NCBI GenBank assembly: GCA_036736205.1
Contig: DAINMX010000120.1
Location: 1-18,420 of the forward strand
Reading direction: 5' to 3'
DNA from: XYA12-FULL-58-9 sp001798605
GTDB lineage: Bacteria > Myxococcota > XYA12-FULL-58-9
Length of the DNA stretch: 18,420 bases
The position numbers were made by a program, and so were the translations under genes. Position 1 is the stretch's first letter. Each line of letters opens with the position of its first letter. Of this stretch, positions 6,562 through 13,739 are shown in pieces. Under the pieces are notes generated by a model that did not search any database, was not told the DNA's origin, and saw only the letters and a list, made by a program, of their open reading frames with translations.

Positions 6562-8028
6562 TCACGTGTTTCTCCTCATGGTGAGCGAGAAGCCCTCCTT
6601 CTCAACGCTTACCTGTTGATAGTCATCTCTTTGGGCTAGCTCACGTATGAGTGTGATCTCTGGCGTATCACTCTTGGCGTAGTCTCGGCAAATCGGCCCG
6701 GCCGCGCGTGTCGCTTCGACGTGCTCTTGAGTGAACAATGCGCGCAACAAAAACTCGTCATCGTCCACGTCTCCGAGTTTGAGGTCCCGGCGAACATCCT
6801 CGATGCTCGGTTGAGGTTGTTCCCAATCGAGCATTTTTCGATTTCCTGGGAGGCTCAACATCTTGTCCAAGACGTTCGAATCCACAGGCGCGGGTGTCTG
6901 GCCGTAGTGACCGAGGACGAAATGCAACCCTTCCTCGGTGGTCGTGGCGTAGCGCTCTTTCGAGAGAACGTTGAGGACGGCCTGTGTGCCGACGAGTTGC
7001 GAGAAGGGGGTGATCATGACGGGGTAGCCCCATTCCTCGCGGATCCTGCTCACCTCATTGAGAACCTCATCGAGCCTGTGGCCCATGTTCCGCTGCCCCA
7101 ACATGAACTCGAGATTGCTGATCATGCCGCCCGGCACCTGATGGGAATACTGGAAGACGTCGTACTCGACGGGGGAACCCACCGGCTTCCCCTCGCGGGC
7201 GGCGATCCAAGCGAAGTGATCGGACACCTGCCGTGCAGAGTCGATATCAATATTTGGCTCATGACCGAGCCGGCGCAGGTTCATCTCCATGTTTTCAATT
7301 GAAGGATGGGATGGCCCGTTGGCGAGGGGTTTTGCGCAGGTGGTAATGGCGTCGACGCCTAGGTCGACGGACTCGAGGCAGCACAGCGGTGCCAATCCAG
7401 TTGTACAGTGCGCGTGCATCTCCAACGGCAGAGCACCGATTTGTTTCTTGATGGTAGGCACCAGGGTCCGGATTCGATCGGGAGTCAACAGGCCGATGGA
7501 GTCTTTGATAAGCACGACGTCGGGATTGAGGTCCCTAACCATCTCCCTAGCCTTGCGTGCATAGAATTCGTCGGTGTGGACTGGGCTGATTGAATAGACC
7601 AATGGAACGACGATCTCGATGCCGCACTCACGAGCTGTTTCCACTGCGTTCTTGATGTTGCTCCAGTCGTGCAGAGCATCGAAGATCATCAATCGGCGCA
7701 AGCCGTTGGCAGCGCAACGCTGCACCCACAAACGCACGATGGAATCAGGCACGACGCTGAAGCTCGTCAAACACTTGCTGCGAATGAGTGCCCCCACCTT
7801 GGTGTTCGGCATCGCCTCGCAAATGAGACGCACGCGCTCCCATGGGTCTTCGCGAAGGTATCGCAGACAAGCGTCGAAATGGACCGCACCCATAAGCTCT
7901 ACGGCTCTGTATCCGCAGTTGTCGATGAGTTCGGTCACGCCGAGCATGTGGGCTGTTCGCATACGGGTGGCCCAAAGGCTTTGGGGACCGTCCCTCAATG
8001 TGGTGTCAACGAAGTCAACTTTGGCCAT
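6562..8028 (-). CDS. Biotin-dependent carboxyltransferase subunit (PYC/OADA/5S HMGL-type)
   Basis: A 488-residue TIM-barrel carboxyltransferase that moves CO2 between carboxybiotin and an acceptor, normally pyruvate/oxaloacetate. The hallmark DTTLRD (Asp8) begins the barrel; Lys175 in LIKDSIGLL is the carbamylated metal-binding lysine, and His205/His207 in MHAHC are metal ligands. The C-terminal conserved domain has GHYGQTPAPVDSNVLDKML. Several acceptor-site motifs differ from pyruvate carboxylase: DAHQS is DGPQS, ECWGGATFD is VELMGAVHFD, LRG(R/Q)N is IRSKC, HTHDTSG is HAHCTTG. The last ~29 residues resemble the N-terminal segment of the neighbouring carrier protein. The start is ATG 8028, with GGGGGA upstream, overlapping the biotin carboxylase end by 14 nt. 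It forms one enzyme with the next two genes. The acceptor is probably a 2-oxo acid such as pyruvate, but this is unproven. Confidence 0.87.
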   Translation of the reverse strand: MAKVDFVDTTLRDGPQSLWATRMRTAHMLGVTELIDNCGYRAVELMGAVHFDACLRYLREDPWERVRLICEAMPNTKVGALIRSKCLTSFSVVPDSIVRLWVQRCAANGLRRLMIFDALHDWSNIKNAVETARECGIEIVVPLVYSISPVHTDEFYARKAREMVRDLNPDVVLIKDSIGLLTPDRIRTLVPTIKKQIGALPLEMHAHCTTGLAPLCCLESVDLGVDAITTCAKPLANGPSHPSIENMEMNLRRLGHEPNIDIDSARQVSDHFAWIAAREGKPVGSPVEYDVFQYSHQVPGGMISNLEFMLGQRNMGHRLDEVLNEVSRIREEWGYPVMITPFSQLVGTQAVLNVLSKERYATTTEEGLHFVLGHYGQTPAPVDSNVLDKMLSLPGNRKMLDWEQPQPSIEDVRRDLKLGDVDDDEFLLRALFTQEHVEATRAAGPICRDYAKSDTPEITLIRELAQRDDYQQVSVEKEGFSLTMRRNT

Positions 8029-9391
8029 GGTAATCCCCCATGACGACATTCTCGACCCAGCGGGTGCAATTGGCACCGCGTTTGAAGTCTGGGTGGGTCA
8101 TCAAGTAACGGCAGAAGGAGAGGGTGGTGTCCACGCCCTCGATGCAGAAATCATCGAGGGCCAGAACCATGCGTGCGATGGCCTCCTCGCGGTTTTGGCC
8201 GCGAACGATCAGTTTCGCAAGGAGGGAGTCGTAATAGGGCGGGACCATGCTACCGGAGAAGCAATGGCTGTCGACGCGAACGCCGAATCCCGAGGGCGGC
8301 CTCCACGACGTGATGCGTCCCGGAGACGGGCGGAACCCTTTTTCTGGAAGTTCGGCGTTGATGCGGCATTCGATTGCATGGCCGGAGCACCGGATGTCCT
8401 GTTGAGAAAACGAAAGGGGGTATCCCGCGGCGACACGCAGTTGCTCCGCCACCAGGTCCACCCCCGTCACCATCTCGGTGACGGGGTGTTCCACCTGGAT
8501 GCGTGTGTTCATTTCCAGAAAGAAAAACTCTCTCTTGTCCTGGTCAAACGCGAACTCGATTGTGCCGACCCCGAGGTAGTTCAGCTCACGAACGAGGTCG
8601 AGTGCCGCGTCACACATCTGGCGACGAAGGCTCTCGTCAATCGCTGGCGATGGAGACTCCTCTACTAATTTTTGGTAGCGACGCTGAGTGGAACAATCGC
8701 GCTCGAAAAGGTGCACGTGATGACCATGGGTGTCGCCGATAATTTGTATCTCGATGTGTCTGGCGTTGACGAGGAAGCGTTCCAAAAAAAGTCTGTCATC
8801 CCCAAATGCCGCACGCGCCTCACCGCTAGCCTCCACGAAGACCTGTGGTAGCTCACTCGGCTCGTAGGCGACCTTCATGCCACGGCCACCGCCACCTGCG
8901 GTCGCCTTGAACAACACAGGGTAGCCAATGTCCTTGGCGACAGATGCCGCTTCCTCCAGGGTATGAATCTGAAGAGAGCCCGGTATTAAAGGTACCCCCA
9001 GGCGTTCGGCAAACGAGCGCGCCTGCAGTTTGTCGCCCATGGTGCGTACATGCGCAGGTCGTGGCCCGACGAAACGAATATCGTTGGCTTCACAAGCCTC
9101 GGAGAAATCGGCCCGCTCCGCGAGAAAACCGTAGCCCGGATGGATGGCATCCGCCGCACAGCCCTTGGCAGCCTCGATGAGAGTTCCTATTTGAAGATAG
9201 CTCTTGGAAGAGGGGGCCGGACCGATGCACACAGACCGATCCGCCATCTTGGCTGCCAAGCTTTGTTTGTCGGCTTCGGAAACCACGGCGACCGATTCGA
9301 TGCCCAGCTCACGGCACGCCTTGATGATCCGCACGGCGATCTCGCCGCGGTTTGCGACCAACAAGCGGGATATGGGTCGCGGGCTCGTCAC
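8015..9391 (-). CDS. accC: Biotin carboxylase subunit (AccC family)
   Basis: ATP-grasp enzyme of 458 residues that carboxylates biotin on the carrier protein using ATP and bicarbonate. The N-terminal LLVANRGEIAVRII, the HPGYGFLAE segment at 84-92, the glycine-rich ATP loop KATAGGGGRGMK at 162-173, ERDCS with Cys233, RRYQK at 237-241 and EMNTRIQVEHPVTE at 293-306 (Glu293, Asn295, Arg297, Glu301) are all intact, so it should be active. The GTG start at 9391 overlaps the TGA of the carrier gene (GTGA), indicating translational coupling. The partner is an HMGL-type carboxyltransferase rather than AccA/AccD, so the whole enzyme is more likely pyruvate-carboxylase-like than acetyl-CoA carboxylase despite the AccC family name. 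Confidence 0.95.
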   Translation of the reverse strand: MTSPRPISRLLVANRGEIAVRIIKACRELGIESVAVVSEADKQSLAAKMADRSVCIGPAPSSKSYLQIGTLIEAAKGCAADAIHPGYGFLAERADFSEACEANDIRFVGPRPAHVRTMGDKLQARSFAERLGVPLIPGSLQIHTLEEAASVAKDIGYPVLFKATAGGGGRGMKVAYEPSELPQVFVEASGEARAAFGDDRLFLERFLVNARHIEIQIIGDTHGHHVHLFERDCSTQRRYQKLVEESPSPAIDESLRRQMCDAALDLVRELNYLGVGTIEFAFDQDKREFFFLEMNTRIQVEHPVTEMVTGVDLVAEQLRVAAGYPLSFSQQDIRCSGHAIECRINAELPEKGFRPSPGRITSWRPPSGFGVRVDSHCFSGSMVPPYYDSLLAKLIVRGQNREEAIARMVLALDDFCIEGVDTTLSFCRYLMTHPDFKRGANCTRWVENVVMGDYHGQS

Positions 9392-9903
9392 GATGCTGGA
9401 GTGGGTGCCTCAGGCTCCACAAAAAACAGAGGCTCTCCGAACTCGACCAGTGTGGCATCTTCGGCGCACACTTTGACGATGCGCCCGCGGATCGACGACT
9501 TCACGGAGTTGAAAAGCTTCATGACCTCGACAATGCACAAGACTTGCTCGTCGTCGACCACATCGCCCACCTCGACAAAGGGTGGGGCACCTGGCTTGGG
9601 CGAACGATAGAAGGTGCCCAACATCGGTGCCGCGATGGGAATCAGGTTCTTGCCTACAAGGTCGTCTCGCGGCGACGGGGGGGCGTTCTTTTTCTCGGCT
9701 GCCGAGACACCGTGCGCGGCAATCGCCATCGCCGGGGCCGTTGCCGTCGGCGTTCGAGTGGCCGGTTGGATCTGGGTTACGCCACCGACTTTTCTGGTGA
9801 CCACCAACTTGAGGCCTTCAGTCTCCAGGCGGAGCTCATCGCACTTCGACCCCTCGATGATGCGGACAATCGTCAATACGTCATCTTGAGATAGGACACT
9901 CAC
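9388..9903 (-). CDS. accB: Biotin carboxyl carrier protein (AccB family)
   Basis: A 171-residue carrier. Residues 5-38 form the AccB-type N-terminal segment, residues 40-80 are a flexible Ala/Pro/Thr-rich linker, and residues 88-165 are the biotinyl domain (IAAPMLGTFYRSPKPGAPPF, then EVMKLF with Lys129 as the biotinylated lysine). Family norms place it as the swinging arm between the biotin carboxylase and the carboxyltransferase encoded immediately downstream. The GTG at 9903 is preceded by GAGGAAGAC, a good ribosome site. A perfect 6-bp dyad (TTGCGC/GCGCAA, 9921-9934) lies in the 69-nt gap upstream; its meaning is unknown. Confidence 0.95.
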   Translation of the reverse strand: MSVLSQDDVLTIVRIIEGSKCDELRLETEGLKLVVTRKVGGVTQIQPATRTPTATAPAMAIAAHGVSAAEKKNAPPSPRDDLVGKNLIPIAAPMLGTFYRSPKPGAPPFVEVGDVVDDEQVLCIVEVMKLFNSVKSSIRGRIVKVCAEDATLVEFGEPLFFVEPEAPTPAS

Positions 9904-9972
9904 GTCTTCCTCGAACTTCTTTGCGCCTGCGCAAGCATCCCTTTGGACGCTAGCGCCTGCAGCAAACCCGGC

Positions 9973-11136
9973 CTAGGCGCTGACGTACAATTTGGTGATC
10001 ACGAACTCACGATGACCGAGTGCTTCGGCGGCGGTCAAGCGACCGTTGCAGGTGCGGACAATCATCTCCATGAGCTCGTCACCCGCTTGGTCGAGGGTGA
10101 TTTCGCCCTGCAAGATCCGCGACACATCGAGGTCGATGTGCTCACTCATTGTCTCGCAGGTGATAGGATTGGCCGACAACTTGATAACCGGAAGAACCGG
10201 ATTGCCAATGATGTTCCCTTGTCCTGTGGGGAACAGATGTACCACTGCACCTGATGCGGCCCACAAGGTGACGGCCTCTGCTGCAGCGGACGACGTGTCC
10301 ATGAACCAGAGTCCAGGACCCTTAGGTGCCTCGGCTGGCTTGAGGACGCCAACGTACTTGCTCTTCTTGCCGATCTTCTGCAGGTTGCCAAAAGCCTTCT
10401 CTTCGATGGTGGTGAGGCCACCACGAATGTTGCCTTTGGTTGGCTGCGAGCCAGAAAGGTCGTTGGTCTTGTTCTTGAGAACGATGTCGTTGTAATCGTT
10501 CCACATCTTCATGAACTGCTCACCCACTTCGGGTCTGGCAGCTCGCGCTTTGCATACGTCCTCTGCCCCGGTGACCTCAGTGGTCTCGCCAAAGGATGTG
10601 ACGGCACCCATCGCGTTGAATCGGTCGAAGACATTGCCTACTGTCGGGTTGGATGCGAGCCCCGAGGTCGTGTCTGATTCACCGCACTTGGTCGAGACGT
10701 ACAGCTCTTCGAGCTTGCACTCGACCCGCTGCAGCTCGGATGCCCATTGCAGATACTCTTTGGCTTGACGAGAAGCGTGAGCGATGGTCATGTGATCGCC
10801 GGTTCGCTCGATGGAGAAGCCCTTGACGGGTTTGCCGGTCTTGGCGATGCCGTCGACAATTTTGGCGGTCCACTCGGGCTCGATGCCGATCACCACGACA
10901 GCGGCGACGTTGGGGTTGCAGCCGGTTCCGATCATGGTGCGGAAAAATAGTTCGAGATCTTCCCCGAACTGCAGGCGCCCATAATGATGGGGTAGGGCGA
11001 GCGTCCCCTTGATATTGTGTGCAACCGCTTCGCTCGCCGAATTGGACAGGTCGTCCAGTGGCAGGATGACGACATGATTGCGAATGCCAACCTTGCCGTT
11101 CTCACGGCGATATCCGAGAAATGTAGAAGCGCTCAT
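9973..11136 (-). CDS. UxaA/SuyB-family lyase, large subunit
   Basis: A 387-residue protein of the family that includes altronate dehydratase, galactarate dehydratase and (2R)-sulfolactate sulfo-lyase large subunit. Visible motifs are GYRRENGKVGIRN at 8-20, GTGCNPN with Cys73, KCGESDTTSGLASNP with Cys151, FGETTEVTGAE at 182-192, GLWFMDTSSAAAE at 275-287, FPTGQGN at 302-308, and a C-terminus NGRLTAAEALGHREF. A cofactor Fe or Fe-S centre is likely. The 92 plus 387 residue split, and the tail motifs as I remember them, fit the SuyA/SuyB pair well, but split altronate dehydratases also exist. The start is ATG 11136, preceded by AGGTGG and two bases after the small-subunit stop. No sulfite-handling gene or sugar-acid gene is nearby, so the substrate is open; the product is probably a 2-oxo acid. 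Confidence 0.82.
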   Translation of the reverse strand: MSASTFLGYRRENGKVGIRNHVVILPLDDLSNSASEAVAHNIKGTLALPHHYGRLQFGEDLELFFRTMIGTGCNPNVAAVVVIGIEPEWTAKIVDGIAKTGKPVKGFSIERTGDHMTIAHASRQAKEYLQWASELQRVECKLEELYVSTKCGESDTTSGLASNPTVGNVFDRFNAMGAVTSFGETTEVTGAEDVCKARAARPEVGEQFMKMWNDYNDIVLKNKTNDLSGSQPTKGNIRGGLTTIEEKAFGNLQKIGKKSKYVGVLKPAEAPKGPGLWFMDTSSAAAEAVTLWAASGAVVHLFPTGQGNIIGNPVLPVIKLSANPITCETMSEHIDLDVSRILQGEITLDQAGDELMEMIVRTCNGRLTAAEALGHREFVITKLYVSA

Positions 11137-11138
11137 GA

Positions 11139-11417
11139 CTACCACCTTTTGGTTTTGAGGTTGTGGATGTGAACGTGGCTGCCACGTTGGATCTTCTCGA
11201 CCACCTTGCCGATGTCGTGGCCGTACTTAATGACCGCATCTCCGACATTGAGATCCTTGAGCGCGATTTTGTGACCCAATGGAATGTCGGCGATAGCCTG
11301 CAGCTCGATGGTCTTCTGGGAATCCATGAAGACACCCCTGGCGAGGTCTTTGGCCTTGACATCGACGGTGGCCACGCCCACCGAGTCGGCCTCTTCGTGT
11401 ACGAGGAACTGAATCAT
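11139..11417 (-). CDS. SAF-domain small subunit of UxaA/SuyA-type lyase
   Basis: A 92-residue SAF-fold protein that matches the N-terminal part of altronate dehydratases and the small subunit of sulfolactate sulfo-lyase. Characteristic pieces are VHEEADSVGVA at 6-16, ADIPLGHKIALKDL at about 42-55, VIKYGHDIG at 61-69 and HVHIHNLKTKRW at the end. It ends two bases before the large-subunit ATG, so the two are made together and almost certainly form one enzyme. The ATG at 11417 has GGAG six bases upstream. The 72-nt gap before it, after the fumarase beta gene, contains nothing recognisable. Confidence 0.85.
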   Translation of the reverse strand: MIQFLVHEEADSVGVATVDVKAKDLARGVFMDSQKTIELQAIADIPLGHKIALKDLNVGDAVIKYGHDIGKVVEKIQRGSHVHIHNLKTKRW

Positions 11418-11489
11418 TGCATGCTCCCTTTGGACAAAAGATAGAGTTGTGAGTTTTTTCCTGGCGACGTGAGAGCTGCTGAAAGACCC

Positions 11490-12080
11490 TCAGTTGACGC
11501 CCAAGTTTTCATAAATGGAAGGCAGCCTTCGTTGTGCCTCCGCCCGCACATCGGCGTACAGGTTGTTGCCATGGGTGTCCATGGCAACAGTTAGCGGTCC
11601 GAAGTCCTTGACCCGGAATTTGTAGAGCGCTTCGGGATGGAGGTGTTCCCAATACACGGCCTCGACCTCTTCGATCTGCTGCGTCTCGAGAGCTGCGGCA
11701 CCACCCACAATGGCCAGGTACACGGCTCCGCATTCTTTCATTGCCGCAAGGCTTCCGTCGTAGAGCCCACCTTTGCCGATGATGGCGCGCACGCCATAAT
11801 TTCTGATCAAAGGCGGCGAAAAGCGTTCCATGCGTCCGCTGGTGGTCGTACCCACGCAGATGATCTCCCACTTGTCCCCGATTTTTTTGAGACTTGGCGC
11901 AGTATGAATGCACGGCATGCCGGAAAGGCTCACGGGAGGTTCGTGATTCTGATCGAACATGTAGATTTGTGTGAGATCCCGGATGCCGAAGAGTGTGCCG
12001 TCGAAATGCACGACGTCTCTTACCTTCAGCCTGCGCATATCATCTTCGCCAAACGGGGTGGTAAGATGGTGATTTGCCAT
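11490..12080 (-). CDS. Class I fumarase-type hydro-lyase, beta (C-terminal) subunit
   Basis: A 196-residue protein matching the C-terminal domain of Fe-S fumarase, tartrate dehydratase and mesaconase. Motifs: a GIRD segment at 32-35, GTTTSGRM at 77-84 (equivalent to the GPTTSGRM active-site loop), GKGG with Lys103, IVGGAAALETQQI at 124-136, and the LTVAMDTHGNNLY ending at 163-175. The RDAAH motif of most family members reads RDLTQ, so the usual His is Gln39. The start is ATG 12080, with GAGG eight bases upstream and 14 nt after the alpha-subunit stop; a longer frame to 12422 is only an overlap with the alpha gene. Likely substrate is fumarate/malate, but the changed active-site residue leaves tartrate-, mesaconate- or other hydroxy-acid activity possible. 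Confidence 0.9.
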   Translation of the reverse strand: MANHHLTTPFGEDDMRRLKVRDVVHFDGTLFGIRDLTQIYMFDQNHEPPVSLSGMPCIHTAPSLKKIGDKWEIICVGTTTSGRMERFSPPLIRNYGVRAIIGKGGLYDGSLAAMKECGAVYLAIVGGAAALETQQIEEVEAVYWEHLHPEALYKFRVKDFGPLTVAMDTHGNNLYADVRAEAQRRLPSIYENLGVN

Positions 12081-12094
12081 GACTGGAACCTCGG

Positions 12095-12970
12095 TCAATA
12101 GCCGTATTCGACGCGGCCGTCTGGGGTGATGGTGGCCTTGGCTCTTCGCGCAGGCCAGCACTGGGTATTCACAGCGACAGGGTTTTGGGTGATGTGTGTG
12201 AAACCCGTTTCTATGTGCACCGCCAAGGTCGAGACGTCGCCTCCTAGGCCCATTGGACCTATGCCCGTTGCATTGATGGCCTCTTCCAGATCCTCCTCCA
12301 TTTTGCGCACTTCGGGATCCGGGTTTCGTTGGCCAACAGGACGCATCAGTGCCTCTTTGGCCAATCGCATGACGAGGTCTGCCGTTCCGCCCATACCCAC
12401 ACCGATGATGCCCGGTGGGCACGGGTTGGATCCAGCGGCAATCACTGAATCGACAACGAACTTCTTGAGCGCAGAGACGCCATCCGCCGGAATGAACATC
12501 TTCATTGTGCTCATATTTTCTGAGCCCGAACCTTTGGGCATCATGACGATCACGAGATCCGCGCTGGATTCTTCAAAATCGACATAGAAGACCGGGAGAC
12601 CGTCGCCTACCGAGTTTTGGGGATTGAGACGCGTGAACGGATGGGTGGAGCTTCCACGAAACGGAAACTCCTGCGTGGCGCGTTTGGCTCCCTCACGCAG
12701 ACTCTTCTGGATGGCTGCTCCATCCCAGTGGTGCCGAGAGCCGATCTTCACTTTGTAGATGGGAAGTCCCGTGTCCTGGCAAACCAGCGTTCCTTTGGCG
12801 TCGGCGATCTCCACCGTACGAAGCATGGCACCAAAAACTTCTTTGGCAGTGGGGTTGCTTTCCCGGTCTCGGGCTTGCTGCAAAGCCTTGCGCACATCTG
12901 GCGGAAGGTCGCAAAGCGCCCGAATGTAGAGCTCCTTGCCCGCCTCTTCCACGATCTTGTAGTCGAACAT
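12095..12970 (-). CDS. Class I fumarase-type hydro-lyase, alpha (N-terminal, Fe-S) subunit
   Basis: A 291-residue [4Fe-4S] subunit. The three cluster cysteines are clear: Cys64 in VCQDTG, Cys184 in NPCPP and Cys271 in TQCWPARRAK. Other family segments are EFPFRGSSTHPF near 101-112, MPKGSGSENMS at 144-154 and GVGMGGTADLVMRLAKEAL at 190-208. The family adds or removes water from C4 or related hydroxy acids. The ATG at 12970 is chosen over a TTG at 13018 because family similarity starts there; only a weak GGA lies upstream. It is the first gene of the long minus-strand operon, with a promoter about 100 nt upstream and the beta subunit 14 nt downstream. Confidence 0.93.
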   Translation of the reverse strand: MFDYKIVEEAGKELYIRALCDLPPDVRKALQQARDRESNPTAKEVFGAMLRTVEIADAKGTLVCQDTGLPIYKVKIGSRHHWDGAAIQKSLREGAKRATQEFPFRGSSTHPFTRLNPQNSVGDGLPVFYVDFEESSADLVIVMMPKGSGSENMSTMKMFIPADGVSALKKFVVDSVIAAGSNPCPPGIIGVGMGGTADLVMRLAKEALMRPVGQRNPDPEVRKMEEDLEEAINATGIGPMGLGGDVSTLAVHIETGFTHITQNPVAVNTQCWPARRAKATITPDGRVEYGY

Positions 12971-13052
12971 GGTTGTTCCAGCATTCGCTGCGCTAGACGC
13001 AATTGACTGAATTTGCAAACATATCTTTGCAGGCCCGCATTACGTTTGGGCA

Positions 13053-13073
13053 CCCGCCCAATGTTAAGGCGGG
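13053..13073. repeat. Dyad at predicted transcription start of the operon
   Basis: CCCGCC and GGCGGG form a 6-bp inverted repeat with a nine-base spacer, overlapping the expected +1 (about 13068) of the promoter at 13075-13104. It could be an operator or a hairpin at the 5' end of the mRNA. The rest of the leader to 12970 shows nothing else recognisable. Confidence 0.45.
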
Positions 13074-13074
13074 C

Positions 13075-13104
13075 TGTATAACCTAACCAGATGTTGAGTG
13101 TCAA
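13075..13104 (-). promoter_or_regulatory. Sigma70-like promoter for the fumarase-to-cytochrome b operon
   Basis: On the minus strand, TTGACA (13104-13099, perfect -35) is followed after 18 bases by TATACA (13080-13075, four of six -10 bases). The expected start is near 13068, giving a leader of about 98 nt before the fumarase alpha ATG. No other equally good promoter is seen in the gap between that gene and the cold-shock gene. Confidence 0.6.
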
Positions 13105-13134
13105 GGGCGACCCGCAACCAACAGGGCGACCCGC
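13104..13134. repeat. Two 12-bp direct repeats next to the -35 box
   Basis: AGGGCGACCCGC occurs at 13104-13115 and again at 13123-13134, 19 bp apart start to start. Each copy is itself a partial palindrome (GGGCGACCC-like). They sit directly upstream of the predicted -35, where a transcription activator would bind. The regulator is not identified. Confidence 0.6.
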
Positions 13135-13197
13135 GCAGCAACCGTTGAGCATGACGAACGCAGACGCGCCAATCCGTCAAACGCCTTTGGCCCAAAC

Positions 13198-13236
13198 GCA
13201 AACGGGGGTGCCGACAAATGCCGACACCCCCGTTGC
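13198..13236 (-). terminator. Hairpin terminator after the cold-shock gene
   Basis: AACGGGGGTG (13201-13210) pairs with CACCCCCGTT (13225-13234) around a 14-base loop, with two further pairs beyond a bulged A. It begins about 25 nt past the cold-shock stop codon in the minus direction. The following bases (TGCGTTTGGG) are only moderately U-rich, so termination may be imperfect. It separates the cold-shock gene from the downstream operon promoter. Confidence 0.65.
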
Positions 13237-13261
13237 TTAGTCCTATGCCGTTGTCCGATGG

Positions 13262-13468
13262 CTACTCAGCCAGCGTCACGTTGGTCGCTTGCAGACCCTT
13301 CTGGCCCTGCATGACCTCGAAACGAACGCTCTGGCCTTCGCCCAGCGTCTTGAATCCGCTGCTTTGGATCGCGGAGAAGTGGACGAACAGGTCCTCGCCG
13401 CCTTCCTCAGGCGTGATGAAACCGAAACCCTTGCTCTCGTTGAACCACTTCACTGTACCATTCTGCAT
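13262..13468 (-). CDS. Cold-shock domain protein (CspA family)
   Basis: A 68-residue single-domain RNA/DNA-binding beta-barrel. It starts MQNGTVKWFNESKGFGFI and contains RNP1 (KGFGFIT, 13-19) and RNP2 (DLFVHFS, 26-32), the residues that stack on single-stranded nucleic acid. Length and sequence are normal for the family. The ATG has GAGGAA a few bases upstream. A long A/T-richer upstream stretch (13469-13669), with a tandem repeat at 13504-13521, is consistent with the long structured leaders typical of this family. It is transcribed alone: hairpins lie on both sides. Confidence 0.97.
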   Translation of the reverse strand: MQNGTVKWFNESKGFGFITPEEGGEDLFVHFSAIQSSGFKTLGEGQSVRFEVMQGQKGLQATNVTLAE

Positions 13469-13503
13469 AATTCTTCCTCTAACTCTGCTTGACGCAGTAA
13501 ATC

Positions 13504-13521
13504 TTGGCCGTTTTGGCCGTT
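13504..13521. repeat. Tandem 9-bp repeat in the cold-shock gene leader
   Basis: TTGGCCGTT is present twice back to back (13504-13512 and 13513-13521), about 40-60 nt upstream of the cold-shock ATG. It falls in the probable 5' untranslated region. It could be a protein-binding site or part of a leader fold; the function is unknown. No clear promoter could be placed in 13522-13669. Confidence 0.5.
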
Positions 13522-13669
13522 GTGAATATGTCGGGTAGTGATTTAGAAGACTGAGATTTACGAACTATTCGTGCAGCAAAAATCTTTTTAACTACTCCCC
13601 ACCAATGGCAGGTCCATACCAGAATGGATCCCGCCTTGGCAACGAGATAACGACAGGACCCAACAATAA

Positions 13670-13695
13670 TTGATGGGTCGTCTTTGGCCCATCAA
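13670..13695 (-). terminator. Hairpin terminator after the outer-membrane protein gene
   Basis: TTGATGGG (13670-13677) and CCCATCAA (13688-13695) form a perfect 8-bp stem with a ten-base loop, about 45 nt past the stop of the outer-membrane protein gene. In the minus direction it is followed by TTATTGTT, a fair U-rich tail. It lies upstream of the cold-shock gene leader. Confidence 0.65.
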
Positions 13696-13739
13696 TGCGA
13701 GGGTTTTGGACGGTGACCCTCACGGGGCACTCGGTCGGC

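Noticed and set aside
9921..9934. TTGCGC-CT-GCGCAA palindrome upstream of the carrier gene
   Set aside because: Two-base spacer and GC-rich background make chance likely; no promoter beside it.
12081..12422. Extension of the fumarase beta frame to 12422
   Set aside because: It overlaps the alpha-subunit gene in another frame, with low-complexity Arg/Gly/His content; ATG 12080 has a ribosome site.
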